The notes: generated from the letters alone by a model not told the origin. Shown: positions 18,882 to 27,931, numbered from the stretch's first letter. The stretch is DNA of 64,000 nt from G963665545 sp963665545 (GCA_963665545.2 CAXXKZ010000010.1:1-64000); one strand, 5' to 3'. Translations and numbers: made by a program.

Positions 18882-19087
18882 GGAAAGCCCCGTGAGCGGG
18901 CTGCTGGTCACGCCTTAAAGGATGCCGAGCGACGACCAGCGGCTGGGTCGTCGAGCCATGGATGGCTCGACGAGGCGACACGGAACAGGATGTTCCGTTG
19001 GAGCCGACCCACCAAGCGCGGAGAAGCGAGGGAAGCGCGCAGCGCCATCCGCCAGGCGTGGCCAGTAGTCCACTCATGGGGCTTTCC
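18882..19087 (+). repeat. Repeat A, copy 3 (complete, 206 bp, multibranched fold)
   Basis: The outer stem is 18882-18914 with 19055-19087 (33 positions). It has five differences from perfect pairing, of which four are G-U pairs on the plus strand. Inside are GGATG/CATCC, GGGTCG/CGACCC (18945-18950, 19005-19010), hairpin 1 CGTCGAGCCAT/ATGGCTCGACG (18949-18959, 18962-18972), hairpin 2 CGGAACA/TGTTCCG (18981-18987, 18991-18997) and hairpin 3 GCGC/GCGC (19035-19038, 19042-19045). Compared with copy 2, hairpins 1 and 3 and the outer stem have different bases but the same pairing. The function is unknown. The block 18402-19164 contains no credible protein gene. Confidence 0.82.
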
Positions 19088-19164
19088 GGAGGTAGTACAG
19101 AGCAGGAATTGCTGGAAATACTGCTAAAGCACCTGCCTTCGGCTGGCGTCTCGCTTGCCTGCTA

Positions 19165-19914
19165 TCAGTCCACGCCGATGGCGGCACCGAGTGTCGGGCC
19201 AATTTCTTCGTTGATCACCAGGTCGGCATGGACATCCAGATCGGTGGCCTCTCGGTTGAGAATCACCAGCGAGGCGCCGGCCTGTTTAGCCAGCAATGGA
19301 AAGCCCGCGGCCGGAAACACCACCAGTGAGGAGCCGATCGCGATGAACAGGTCGCAGTCCAGCGTGGCGTGCTCGGCGCGCCGCATTTCCGGTTCCGGCA
19401 TGGCTTGCCCGAATGATATGGTCGCAGACTTGATCAGGCCGTCACAGTCCACGCATGAGGGCAGCTCATCGTGCTTCGTAAAGGCTTCGATGATGGGGCC
19501 CAGCTCGTACTCACGGGCGCATGACAAGCACTTGGCGTAGGTGCCGTTGCCATGCAATTCGATGACTCTCTCCCGTGCGATGCCGGAGGCCTGGTGGAGG
19601 CCGTCAATGTTTTGGGTAATCACCCAGCGACAGGTGCCGCGCTTGACCAGCTGCGCAATGGCGCGATGACCCCGGTTGGGTTGCGGGCTTGGCGCTTCGC
19701 GATCTATGGCGATCTTGCGGCGCCAGGATTCCCGGCGCATGTCCTCGGAGGCGAGAAAGTCCTGAAATTGTATCGGCTGCATTTTCGACCAGATGCCGCC
19801 CGGACTGCGAAAATCAGGAATCCCCGATTCGGTGCTGATGCCGGCCCCGGTAAACACGGTAACCGTTTGGCTGGATTTGATCAGTGCTGCAATGCTGCGG
19901 GATCCCTCTGACAT
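19165..19914 (-). CDS. NAD-dependent protein deacylase (sirtuin)
   Basis: This Sir2-family enzyme removes acyl groups from lysine using NAD+. Visible motifs are VFTGAGISTESGIPDFRSPG near residue 18 and TQNIDGLHQASG and ELHG (catalytic His) in the middle. Two Cys pairs bind Zn (CLSC, CVDC), and AIGSSLVVFPAAG follows. The ATG at 19914 (MSEGSRSIAAL) is chosen because longer in-frame extensions overlap the upstream gene and lack family sequence. The usual start spacing from the preceding gene end would then be 16 bases. Confidence 0.95.
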   Translation of the reverse strand: MSEGSRSIAALIKSSQTVTVFTGAGISTESGIPDFRSPGGIWSKMQPIQFQDFLASEDMRRESWRRKIAIDREAPSPQPNRGHRAIAQLVKRGTCRWVITQNIDGLHQASGIARERVIELHGNGTYAKCLSCAREYELGPIIEAFTKHDELPSCVDCDGLIKSATISFGQAMPEPEMRRAEHATLDCDLFIAIGSSLVVFPAAGFPLLAKQAGASLVILNREATDLDVHADLVINEEIGPTLGAAIGVD

Positions 19915-19930
19915 GGTGACCCTGCCCCGG

Positions 19931-20398
19931 TTAGTCATCAGGTGGGGGGATAACGGTCGCCTGCCAGGCGACCACTTTCCAAATGCCACCTCGTTTGAGA
20001 AACGTTCCGGTGTTGAAGAATTGCAAAACGGTCATTGACTTATCTTCCGGCTCGCCGAGTAAGCGGAACGCCACCACGGCAGTATTGCCAAACAGTCGGA
20101 TATCGATGTCTTGTGCGCTGTAAGACATCGCCGGGTCATCACTGTGTGCGGCGCCAGCCTCGCTCAGTCCTCGCATAATTTCAGCCTTTCCAAAGCGCGA
20201 CCCGCTGGAGGACGTGTAGACCAGGTCCTCAGCCCAGAAGCGGTCGTGGGCGGCAGCGTTATTTTCAGACGCGCCGGCCATGAATTCATGCAACATGCGG
20301 GTGAGCTGCGCCTCATCCGATGCGGCCAGGCTGGTTGGGCCGGCCAGTGGGCCAACTACCAAAATAAGTAGTGAGAGACATAGGGTGTTTCGTTTCAT
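19931..20398 (-). CDS. Exported SnoaL/DUF4440-like (NTF2 fold) protein
   Basis: The 155-residue protein has a signal peptide (MKRNTLCLSLLILVVGPLAG, cleavage near SLAAS). It then has an NTF2-like cone-fold domain with the pattern FWAEDLVYTSSSGSRFGKAE and the C-terminal GGIWKVVAWQATVIP strand pair typical of DUF4440. Members are often exported proteins of unknown function or small ligand binders. The ATG at 20398 gives the signal peptide. It is four bases downstream of the cupin gene and likely cotranscribed with it. Confidence 0.85.
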   Translation of the reverse strand: MKRNTLCLSLLILVVGPLAGPTSLAASDEAQLTRMLHEFMAGASENNAAAHDRFWAEDLVYTSSSGSRFGKAEIMRGLSEAGAAHSDDPAMSYSAQDIDIRLFGNTAVVAFRLLGEPEDKSMTVLQFFNTGTFLKRGGIWKVVAWQATVIPPPDD

Positions 20399-20402
20399 CG
20401 GC

Positions 20403-20876
20403 TTACTCCGTGTCGGCGGGTGAACGGCAGCCAGCGGCGTTCGGCTGATCAGCCTTTTTCGGTACGGATAGTGGCATGCCCTGTGCGCCCGCGTAAACGA
20501 CAATCATTTCGCTGTCCTTGATGGCCACTCCTTCATGCCACTCCCTGAATACCTCTATTTTTCCCTGGTTTTCCAGGTAGCGGGTGCTCTCGCCCGAGGG
20601 TTTGGTGACTTCCAGTTCCCCTTGCAGCATATAGCCAACCACCGGCATGGGGTGGCAATGCATGGGCAGGACAAAGCCACTCGGAAGCACTAAGCGCTTG
20701 ATGGTGATTTGTGGTGTTCCGTTGGGATATGCGAATGGCAGCCCGTCCCAGCCGTTGGAAGACTGGTTCAGTATTTCACTGCTCCATTCAAGGGGCCTTG
20801 GCTCGCTGTTGGCGTATGTGGTGAACATAAAGGCGATGAAGAGTGTGGTGAACAGCATGAGGCGAGTTATTGTCAT
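20403..20876 (-). CDS. Exported cupin-domain protein
   Basis: The 157-residue protein has an N-terminal signal sequence (MTITRLMLFTTLFIAFMFTT, cleavage near ANSEP) and a single cupin barrel. Motif 1 is recognisable in LPMHCHPMPVVGYMLQGELEV, where His residues and a Glu would bind metal. It may be a sensor or a small exported metalloenzyme; the function is unknown. It is divergent from dsbD and leads the short operon with the DUF4440 gene. Confidence 0.8.
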   Translation of the reverse strand: MTITRLMLFTTLFIAFMFTTYANSEPRPLEWSSEILNQSSNGWDGLPFAYPNGTPQITIKRLVLPSGFVLPMHCHPMPVVGYMLQGELEVTKPSGESTRYLENQGKIEVFREWHEGVAIKDSEMIVVYAGAQGMPLSVPKKADQPNAAGCRSPADTE

Positions 20877-20997
20877 GAACTTGGTTCCACAGAAACAGTC
20901 GATACACTGCAAAGTACCAGAAGTAGTCCCTTGAATGTGATCAAACACCTCTGCCAGTTTTGAACGATAATACCCAAGACCTCGGTCCAAGAAGCAC

Positions 20998-23316
20998 ATG
21001 AAAAAACTCCTGTTACTTACAATCGCAAGTTACGCACTGCTGCTAACAGGCAGCGCTGCGGCTGTTGAATTCGACGAAGTCCGTGATTTCGAAGATGTGT
21101 TTGTCATATCCGGGCAATCGAGTTCCCGTGAGTGGCTGGAAGTGACCTGGAAAATCGAGCCGGACTACTACCTTTACAACAACCGCTTTTTGAAGTTCAC
21201 CGTGGCCACGTCAGGGGTCACCATGGGTGAGCCGCAGATACCGCGCGGTGAAATCAAATTTGACGATCTGCTGGGGGAGGAAGTCGAAAAGTACCATAGT
21301 TCCCTAACCGTCCGCCTGCCGATCGATTACGTCGCCGAAAACGTCCACGCGATACAACTCAAGGTTCGATCCCAGGGTTGCCTGGAAGGCGTCCTGTGTT
21401 ATCCCCCTACTGAACAATTGTTGCTGGTGAGTCTGCCATTGGCCCAGGCACTACCCGCTTACAGCGTTATTGAGGATGAACCACAGGCAGGCGGAGTCTC
21501 GGCGTCGCTACAGTCCCCCGGGCTGGTCGATGATTTGCTTGGCATGGGTCGAACGCCCGCCCTGGAACCGGTTGATGCTTTCCAGTACGAGGCGATTGGG
21601 CTCGATGAGGAGACGATTCTCGTTCGGTTTACCAGTCAGGCCGGTTACTACCTGTACCGTGACAAATTTGAATTTCGTGTCATTGGCAATGAGGCATTTG
21701 GTGTTCAGAGCGTGGAATTGCCCGATGGCGTCATCAAGGATGATCCGGAATTCGGTGACGTACCGGTCTATTACGGACAGGTGGAGATTCCGGTCAAGCT
21801 GAGAAGGCCCGCAGGGCCACAGCTGGATCTGACGCTCGAAGCCGATTTCCAGGGTTGCCGAGATGGTGATATCTGTTATCCGCCGCAATCCCGCCTAGTA
21901 ACATTTGCAATGCCTGCGGCCAGTGAAGCAATCGGCTCTGTGCCGGGCGCCGAAATTGGCAGCGCGACAGCAGTGATCAGGCCACCGTCTAAACCGCTGC
22001 CACCGCTCAGTGAGCAGGATCGATTGGCCTCTTTGCTCACCGATAGCCCCACCAGCGCCATGCTGGCGTTCTTTATCGCTGGCATACTCTTGGCGTTCAC
22101 ACCCTGTGTTTTTCCGATGGTGCCCATCCTCTCGGGCATCATTGCAGGTCAAGGTGATCAAATCACCACCGCCCGGGCGTTCTCGCTGTCTCTGATTTAT
22201 GTGCTGGCAATGGCGGTCACTTACACGATCGCCGGCGTGTTGGCCGGCCTGTTCGGCGAAAACCTGCAGGCCACGTTTCAGAATCCCTGGATCATCAGCT
22301 CCTTCGTACTGATTTTCATTTTGCTGGCGCTATCGATGTTCGGCTTTTATGAGTTGCAATTGCCGGCCAGCCTGCAATCACGTTTGGCCGACATGAGCAA
22401 CCGTCAACAAAGCGGCAATCTGGTCGGTGTGGCCATCATGGGCTTTCTTTCAGCGCTGATTGTAGGCCCCTGTGTCGCCCCGCCATTGATGGCTGCGCTA
22501 ATCGTGATCGGCGCATCCGGTGACGCAGTGCTGGGCGGTACCGCGCTGTTTGCAATGTCCATGGGCATGGGCCTGCCTCTAATCGCATTTGGCGTTTCAG
22601 CAGGCAAATTGCTGCCGCGAGCCGGCCAGTGGATGAATACCGTCAAGGCAGTGTTCGGCATGGGCTTGCTGGCCCTGTCGATCTGGATGCTCGAGCGCAT
22701 CCTGTCTGGCGGCCTCATCATGGCGTTGTGGGGTTGCCTGGCAATCGCCTCAGCGGTCTACATGGGTGCCTTTGATCGCATCGAGTCGGGGGCAAGTGGT
22801 TGGAAGCGGTTGTGGAAATCGATCGGCCTGGTGCTGTTGGTGGTGGGTGTGTTGGAACTGGTCGGCGCAGCAGCGGGTGGTGATAACTGGTTGCGTCCGC
22901 TGGAATCTCAGCGGCTCGGTGGAGATGCCACGCAGTCAGTCAGCCACATCAGTTTTCAGCGCGTCAAGTCGTTGCAAGAGTTGGACGAAGCCCTGCTTGT
23001 CGCGAATGCCAGTGGTAAGGGCGGGATGCTGGATTTCTATGCAGACTGGTGCGTGGAATGCATCCGCATGGAGCGCAATACCTTTCCCGAACCCAGGGTA
23101 CAGGCGCTGCTGGAGCGATTGCAGCCATTGCAGGCAGATGTCACCGCCAACGACGATATCGACCAGGCCCTGATGAGGCACTTCGGCATTATCGGCCCAC
23201 CCGCGATCCTGTTTTTTGACCGCAATGGCAACGAAATGAAGCGCTATCGACTGGTGGGCTATTTTGCCCCCGAGGAATTCACGGAACACCTCGATTTGGT
23301 GTTGGCTGCACAATAG
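20998..23316 (+). CDS. dsbD: Thiol:disulfide interchange protein DsbD with duplicated N-terminal domain
   Basis: It passes electrons from cytoplasmic thioredoxin to periplasmic thiol proteins. At 772 residues it is about 200 longer than the Escherichia coli protein because the periplasmic alpha domain is present twice: YYLYNNRFLKF with the Cys pair in QGCLEGVLCYPP (near residue 128), and YYLYRDKFEF with QGCRDGDICYPP (near residue 285). Eight membrane helices with FTPCVFPMVPIL and GPCVAPPL follow (about 355-640), then a C-terminal thioredoxin domain with CVEC near residue 683. The stop codon directly precedes the next thioredoxin gene. Confidence 0.95.
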   Translation: MKKLLLLTIASYALLLTGSAAAVEFDEVRDFEDVFVISGQSSSREWLEVTWKIEPDYYLYNNRFLKFTVATSGVTMGEPQIPRGEIKFDDLLGEEVEKYHSSLTVRLPIDYVAENVHAIQLKVRSQGCLEGVLCYPPTEQLLLVSLPLAQALPAYSVIEDEPQAGGVSASLQSPGLVDDLLGMGRTPALEPVDAFQYEAIGLDEETILVRFTSQAGYYLYRDKFEFRVIGNEAFGVQSVELPDGVIKDDPEFGDVPVYYGQVEIPVKLRRPAGPQLDLTLEADFQGCRDGDICYPPQSRLVTFAMPAASEAIGSVPGAEIGSATAVIRPPSKPLPPLSEQDRLASLLTDSPTSAMLAFFIAGILLAFTPCVFPMVPILSGIIAGQGDQITTARAFSLSLIYVLAMAVTYTIAGVLAGLFGENLQATFQNPWIISSFVLIFILLALSMFGFYELQLPASLQSRLADMSNRQQSGNLVGVAIMGFLSALIVGPCVAPPLMAALIVIGASGDAVLGGTALFAMSMGMGLPLIAFGVSAGKLLPRAGQWMNTVKAVFGMGLLALSIWMLERILSGGLIMALWGCLAIASAVYMGAFDRIESGASGWKRLWKSIGLVLLVVGVLELVGAAAGGDNWLRPLESQRLGGDATQSVSHISFQRVKSLQELDEALLVANASGKGGMLDFYADWCVECIRMERNTFPEPRVQALLERLQPLQADVTANDDIDQALMRHFGIIGPPAILFFDRNGNEMKRYRLVGYFAPEEFTEHLDLVLAAQ

Positions 23317-23871
23317 GTGCCGGTGATGGGCCACCGCCGAGTCATTGTCCTGACGGTCATCGCCCTGTTGGCAGGCCTATCGGGTTATTACATTTCCGGG
23401 CGCCTGTTCGGCCAAACGGGTCAATTGGCAAGCACCCCGTCGGAATCTGTTATCGGTGCCCCCCGGCCCGACTACCAACTGGGTGACAGCAACGGAGAAT
23501 TCGTCTCGGCAAATGAGTTCGACGGACAAGTTGTCCTGGTTAATTTTTGGGCAACCTGGTGCAAGCCCTGCCGCGAGGAAATGCCCATGCTCTCCAGTTT
23601 GCAGCATGACTACATGGGTCGGGGCCTGCAGATAGTCGGCATAGCATTGGATGACGTCCAAAGCGCCCGCGAATTCGCACTTGAGATTGGCGTCCAGTAC
23701 CCTATCCTCGTCGGCAGCACAGACGTTATGGTCACGGTACACCAATACGGCAACCGCACAGGCACATTGCCCTACAGCGTGCTGATCGACCGGCAGGGCA
23801 TCATTCGCTGGTCACATTTGGGTGTACTTGAGCGTGACATGTTGGTCGAGAAAATTGCCGAATTTCTGTGA
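23317..23871 (+). CDS. Membrane-anchored TlpA/ResA-type thioredoxin
   Basis: The 184-residue protein has an N-terminal membrane anchor and a periplasmic thioredoxin fold with active site WATWCKPCREE near residue 80 and a cis-Pro region (GTLPYSVLIDRQG). Such proteins keep cytochrome c or other exported thiols reduced and receive electrons from DsbD. It begins with GTG at 23317, immediately after the dsbD stop; an ATG at 23326 is the alternative. Functional coupling to dsbD is therefore likely. Confidence 0.9.
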   Translation: MPVMGHRRVIVLTVIALLAGLSGYYISGRLFGQTGQLASTPSESVIGAPRPDYQLGDSNGEFVSANEFDGQVVLVNFWATWCKPCREEMPMLSSLQHDYMGRGLQIVGIALDDVQSAREFALEIGVQYPILVGSTDVMVTVHQYGNRTGTLPYSVLIDRQGIIRWSHLGVLERDMLVEKIAEFL

Positions 23872-23998
23872 CCATTGGATCTTAATTCCGCTAAAATGGT
23901 CCCATCTTCCGCAAAAATGCGGCGAACTGTGGACAAAGCTGCCTTGTTCGTGCAGACTTGGCCCCCCTTGAGCGCTGCACGATCGGGAGGCTCCGGCC

Positions 23999-24439
23999 TT
24001 GTCTCGCATCCTTGTATTGAACGGCCCGAATCTGAACCTGCTGGGTGGTCGTGAGCCTGGACTGTATGGTGAACTCGGCCTGGCCGACATCATGGCCAAC
24101 CTGGAAGCATTTGCAGCCGAGTGTGGCCACCAGTTACAACACGCGCAAAGCAACAGCGAGGCCACCCTCGTCGATGCCATTCAGCAGGCCGGCGGGGACG
24201 GCGTGGAGTACATGATTGTCAATGCGGCGGCCTTTACCCATACCTCCATCGCCTTGCGCGATGCATTGCTGGCAGTTGATATTCCCTTCGTGGAAGTGCA
24301 CTTATCCGCCGTGCACGCGCGCGAGGATTTTCGCCAGTTTTCCTATTTGTCAGACATTGCCATCGGGGTCATCAGCGGATTCCATGGCGAAAGTTATATG
24401 TTGGCCTTGCAAGCCATCGTCAATCGCATCGAACCCTGA
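23999..24439 (+). CDS. aroQ: Type II 3-dehydroquinate dehydratase
   Basis: This shikimate-pathway enzyme converts 3-dehydroquinate to 3-dehydroshikimate as a dodecamer. The 146 residues match the family. LVLNGPNLNLLGGREPGLYG carries the catalytic Tyr, and SNSEATLVDAIQ and VEVHLSAVHARE the remaining active-site residues. The start is TTG at 23999 with GGGAGG 8 bases upstream. It heads the aroQ-accB-accC-prmA run common in gammaproteobacteria. Confidence 0.96.
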   Translation: MSRILVLNGPNLNLLGGREPGLYGELGLADIMANLEAFAAECGHQLQHAQSNSEATLVDAIQQAGGDGVEYMIVNAAAFTHTSIALRDALLAVDIPFVEVHLSAVHAREDFRQFSYLSDIAIGVISGFHGESYMLALQAIVNRIEP

Positions 24440-24495
24440 ATGGCGGACAGCCGGAACGGGATCAGCATGGGAGCGACCCAGAGGAGCTACGTACA

Positions 24496-25011
24496 GTGGA
24501 TATTAGAAAAATCAAAAAATTGATCGAGTTGCTGGAAGAGTCCAGCCTGACGGAAATCGAAATCGTGGAAGGTGAAGAGTCGGTGCGACTTAGCCGTGGC
24601 AGCCCAGCCGGGGCAGCGCCATTCGCCTACGCTGCGCCGCCGTATGCGGCCCACCTGGCGCCGCAGCCTGGCCCACCCCTGGTTCCGCAGTCCGCTCCGC
24701 CTGTGGAAAGTGTGCCAACTGCACCGACCGATTCCCCATTACCGGCTGCCCCCGATCAGGAGGAGTCGATCCCCGATGGCGAGATGGTTCGGGCGCCCAT
24801 GGTGGGGACCTTTTATTCAGCATCCAGCCCGGAGGCCGAACCTTTTGTCACCATGGGGCAAAGCGTTACCGAGGGCGATACCCTGTGCATCATTGAAGCC
24901 ATGAAGATGTTCAATCAGATCGAGGCCGAGGCCACCGGCATCATCGTTGCCATATTGGCAGAAAGTGGCCAGCCGGTTGAATTCGACCAACCCCTGTTCG
25001 TGATTCGCTGA
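24496..25011 (+). CDS. accB: Biotin carboxyl carrier protein of acetyl-CoA carboxylase
   Basis: The 171-residue protein has the N-terminal helix MDIRKIKKLIELLEESSLTE, a long Ala/Pro-rich linker, and a C-terminal biotinyl domain in which Lys137 of EAMKMF receives biotin. Its thumb segment is also present. The start codon is GTG at 24496. It lies nine bases before accC, the usual pair for the first step of fatty acid synthesis. Confidence 0.97.
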   Translation: MDIRKIKKLIELLEESSLTEIEIVEGEESVRLSRGSPAGAAPFAYAAPPYAAHLAPQPGPPLVPQSAPPVESVPTAPTDSPLPAAPDQEESIPDGEMVRAPMVGTFYSASSPEAEPFVTMGQSVTEGDTLCIIEAMKMFNQIEAEATGIIVAILAESGQPVEFDQPLFVIR

Positions 25012-25019
25012 GGCAGGCA

Positions 25020-26387
25020 ATGGCTGTACTTGAAAAAATCGTCATCGCCAATCGCGGTGAAATTGCACTGCGCATTGTGCGGGCCGCCCAGGCCATGGGC
25101 ATCAAGACTGTCGCCCTGCACTCCACTGTGGACCGCAACCTCAAGCACGTGGCCATGGCCGATGAGTCGGTTTGCATCGGACCTGCTCCTGCCCTGGAGA
25201 GTTACCTGAATGTGCCTGCCATCATCGCTGCCACCGAAGTTACCGATGCCGTGGCAGTGCATCCTGGTTACGGTTTTCTGGCTGAGAACGCGGACTTTGC
25301 CGAACGCGTGGAGGAAAGCGGATTTATTTTCATAGGGCCGCGCCCGGAGACCATTCGCATGATGGGAGACAAAGTGTCCGCCATCAAAGCGATGAAGGAG
25401 GCCGGCGTGCCTTGCGTGCCCGGCTCCAACGGCCCGCTGTCAGACGACGTGCAGGAATGCATGCAAATCGCACGGGATATCGGTTACCCGGTCATTATCA
25501 AAGCCTCCGCAGGTGGTGGCGGGCGCGGTATGAGGGTCGTCCACACCGAGGCCCATTTGAACAATGCACTGCAATTGACCCGACAGGAATCGGCTACGGC
25601 ATTCGGTGACGATACGGTGTACCTGGAGAAGTACCTGGAAAACCCGCGGCATATCGAGATTCAGGTGATCGCCGATACCCACGGCAATGCCATTCACCTG
25701 GGCGAGCGCGATTGCTCCACCCAGCGGCGTCATCAGAAAGTCATTGAAGAGGCTCCCGCACCGGGCATCAGCGAGGAGCAACGCGCTCAAATCGGTGCAG
25801 TGTGCGTGGCGGCATGCAAGCGTATCGGCTATCGGGGCGCCGGGACATTCGAATTTCTGTACGACTCTGGAGAATTCTTCTTCATTGAGATGAATACGCG
25901 CATCCAGGTGGAGCATCCGGTGACAGAACTCGTTACCGGCATCGACCTGGTACGCACGCAGATATTGGTGGCGGCAGGTGTTGAGTTGTCCTACCAGCAA
26001 GAGGATGTGCAGTTTCGCGGCCATGCGATTGAATGCCGCATCAATGCTGAAGACCCTGAGACTTTCCTGCCCAGCCCGGGCGTCATCGAAGGCTTTCACG
26101 CCCCGGGTGGCCCCGGTATTCGCGTCGAGTCCCATATCTATGATGGCTACCGCGTGCCGCCGAACTACGATTCGATGATCGGCAAGCTCATCTCGCACGG
26201 TGAGGACCGTAACATGGCGATCGAGCGCATGCGGGTTGCGCTGGATGAAATGGTGCTCAACGGCATTGTCAGCAACGTGCCGCTACACAAGTGGCTGTTG
26301 TGGGACCGTGGTTTTGTCAACGGTGGGTTCAACATCCACTACCTCGAAAAGCGCCTCGAAGAGCGAGCCAACGCCAAACCGGACTGA
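25020..26387 (+). CDS. accC: Biotin carboxylase subunit of acetyl-CoA carboxylase
   Basis: The 455-residue ATP-grasp enzyme carboxylates the biotin on AccB using ATP and bicarbonate. It shows the N-terminal IANRGEIALRI, the Gly-rich ATP loop ASAGGGGRGM, the metal/catalytic FFIEMNTRIQVEHPVTE, and the biotin-carboxylase C-terminal NAEDP segment. It is complete and cotranscribed with accB. Confidence 0.98.
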   Translation: MAVLEKIVIANRGEIALRIVRAAQAMGIKTVALHSTVDRNLKHVAMADESVCIGPAPALESYLNVPAIIAATEVTDAVAVHPGYGFLAENADFAERVEESGFIFIGPRPETIRMMGDKVSAIKAMKEAGVPCVPGSNGPLSDDVQECMQIARDIGYPVIIKASAGGGGRGMRVVHTEAHLNNALQLTRQESATAFGDDTVYLEKYLENPRHIEIQVIADTHGNAIHLGERDCSTQRRHQKVIEEAPAPGISEEQRAQIGAVCVAACKRIGYRGAGTFEFLYDSGEFFFIEMNTRIQVEHPVTELVTGIDLVRTQILVAAGVELSYQQEDVQFRGHAIECRINAEDPETFLPSPGVIEGFHAPGGPGIRVESHIYDGYRVPPNYDSMIGKLISHGEDRNMAIERMRVALDEMVLNGIVSNVPLHKWLLWDRGFVNGGFNIHYLEKRLEERANAKPD

Positions 26388-26470
26388 GCGTGACTGTGTA
26401 GGATACCCTGCCGGCGGGCGCTTTAGCTCCCAATTTCAACTCAGTTAGCAGCCATGTCTCTGAGGCCAAA

Positions 26471-27373
26471 ATGCGCTGGACCGAAGTGCGATTGATCATT
26501 GAGAAGGATTCTGTCCCGGCCACCCAGAAACTGCTTGAGGCCTGTGACAGCCTGGCGGTGACGTTGAGTGACAACGCCGATCAAGCGGTTCTGGAGCCAG
26601 GGCCTGGCGAGACCCCTTTGTGGCCCTGGGTTGAAGTCTGTGGCTTGTTTGAGGCCACGGCTAATCGCGGGCATGTGAATGATGCTTTGCAAGCCGTAGG
26701 ACATCAGGGCGACATCACCTGGCGCGAGGTGGAAGACCAGGACTGGGAGCGGGCCTGGATGGACCGCTTTGAGCCCATGCAGCTCGGCGAAAAGTTGTGG
26801 ATCGTTCCCTCTGAAATGCCGCCGCCGAATGACCCTGATGCGGTGATCATCATGCTGGATCCGGGCCTGGCATTTGGTAGCGGCACCCACCCTACCACTG
26901 CCTTGTGTTTGCAGTGGATTGATGCGCGGCCAATGCAGGGGCTGACGGTGGTCGATTATGGCTGCGGCTCCGGCATTCTGGGCATCGCCGCCGCATTGAA
27001 GGGCGCGCAGACCGTGGTGTGCGTCGACAACGACCCCCAGGCACTTGAAGCCGTGGCCGAAAATGCGCGGCGTAATGGTGTGACCGGCCAATTGACCAGC
27101 ATGGACCCGGCGCAGTTCGCCCACCACCGAGTTGCTTCATCGGGGGCAGCGATTGTCCTGGCCAATATTCTGGCCCGCCCGCTCATCAACCTAGCCACTG
27201 TGCTGTGCGCAGCGCTGGCCGAGGATGGCGCGCTGGTTCTGTCCGGCTTGTTGGAGGAACAACACGAGGCGGTGGCGCAGGCCTACCACAGTTCGATCCC
27301 TCATTTTGACGCAGTTTCGCAGGATGGTTGGTTGCGACTGGATGGCGCGCGTACCGGGCAGCCGGTAGAGTAG
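26471..27373 (+). CDS. prmA: Ribosomal protein L11 methyltransferase
   Basis: The 300-residue SAM-dependent enzyme trimethylates ribosomal protein L11. It has an N-terminal substrate-recognition domain (VPATQKLLEACDSLAVTLSD), then LDPGLAFGSGTHPTTALCL and the SAM loop VDYGCGSGILGIAA near residue 165. NILARPLI matches the catalytic loop NILA. It follows accC, as in many gammaproteobacteria. Confidence 0.96.
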   Translation: MRWTEVRLIIEKDSVPATQKLLEACDSLAVTLSDNADQAVLEPGPGETPLWPWVEVCGLFEATANRGHVNDALQAVGHQGDITWREVEDQDWERAWMDRFEPMQLGEKLWIVPSEMPPPNDPDAVIIMLDPGLAFGSGTHPTTALCLQWIDARPMQGLTVVDYGCGSGILGIAAALKGAQTVVCVDNDPQALEAVAENARRNGVTGQLTSMDPAQFAHHRVASSGAAIVLANILARPLINLATVLCAALAEDGALVLSGLLEEQHEAVAQAYHSSIPHFDAVSQDGWLRLDGARTGQPVE

Positions 27374-27379
27374 GCCATC

Positions 27380-27931
27380 ATGATAAGGATCAACCTGGGG
27401 TCGGGTCATTTCAAGCTGGCAGGTTGGGTCAATGTCGACCTCGACCGGGGCAGCTCACCGGAGGTCATCGCTGACCTGGCAGGGGCGCTGCCCTTTCTCA
27501 GCGGCGCTGCGAATTTCATGCACACTGAAGATTTTATCGATCAGCTCACCCTGTCGCAGGCAGCTGCATTTCTACGTGAGTGTCACCGCATCCTCAAGCC
27601 AGGCGGCGTGATTCGTGTCCTGACACCGGATGTAGAGCAACTGGCCAATCTCTATCTCAACGATCCAGAACAATTGAAAAGTCTGTGGCGGGCCAACGTC
27701 GAGCTTGATCTGGAATTGGGTACGGCGGCGGAAATTTTAAATCTGGGCATGCGTTTTGCCGGCCACACGTTCCTCTACGATGCTGAAACTTTCGCCGCCC
27801 TGGCCGTAGATTGTGGATTTGGTGTCGAGCAAGTGCGTTTTGGGGAAAGCCGTTTTGCGGACCTCCAGGGGCTGGATCTGCGCAGTCCTGACAACGCCAT
27901 TAGCCTCTACCACGACTGCATAAAGGTTTAG
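27380..27931 (+). CDS. SAM-dependent methyltransferase-like protein
   Basis: The 183-residue class I methyltransferase-like protein has INLGSGHFKLAGWVNVDLDR as its SAM-binding start and ECHRILKPGGVIRVLTPDVE at the central strand. It resembles short proteins annotated as predicted SAM-dependent methyltransferases involved in sugar or lipid metabolism. It begins six bases after prmA and could be cotranscribed. The substrate is unknown. Confidence 0.8.
   Translation: MIRINLGSGHFKLAGWVNVDLDRGSSPEVIADLAGALPFLSGAANFMHTEDFIDQLTLSQAAAFLRECHRILKPGGVIRVLTPDVEQLANLYLNDPEQLKSLWRANVELDLELGTAAEILNLGMRFAGHTFLYDAETFAALAVDCGFGVEQVRFGESRFADLQGLDLRSPDNAISLYHDCIKV

Noticed and set aside
18882..19087. Repeat A as an integron attC site
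   Set aside because: The ends do not fit the attC core pattern (RYYYAAC and GTTRRRY), there is no integrase or cassette array, and the fold is multibranched rather than a single attC hairpin.
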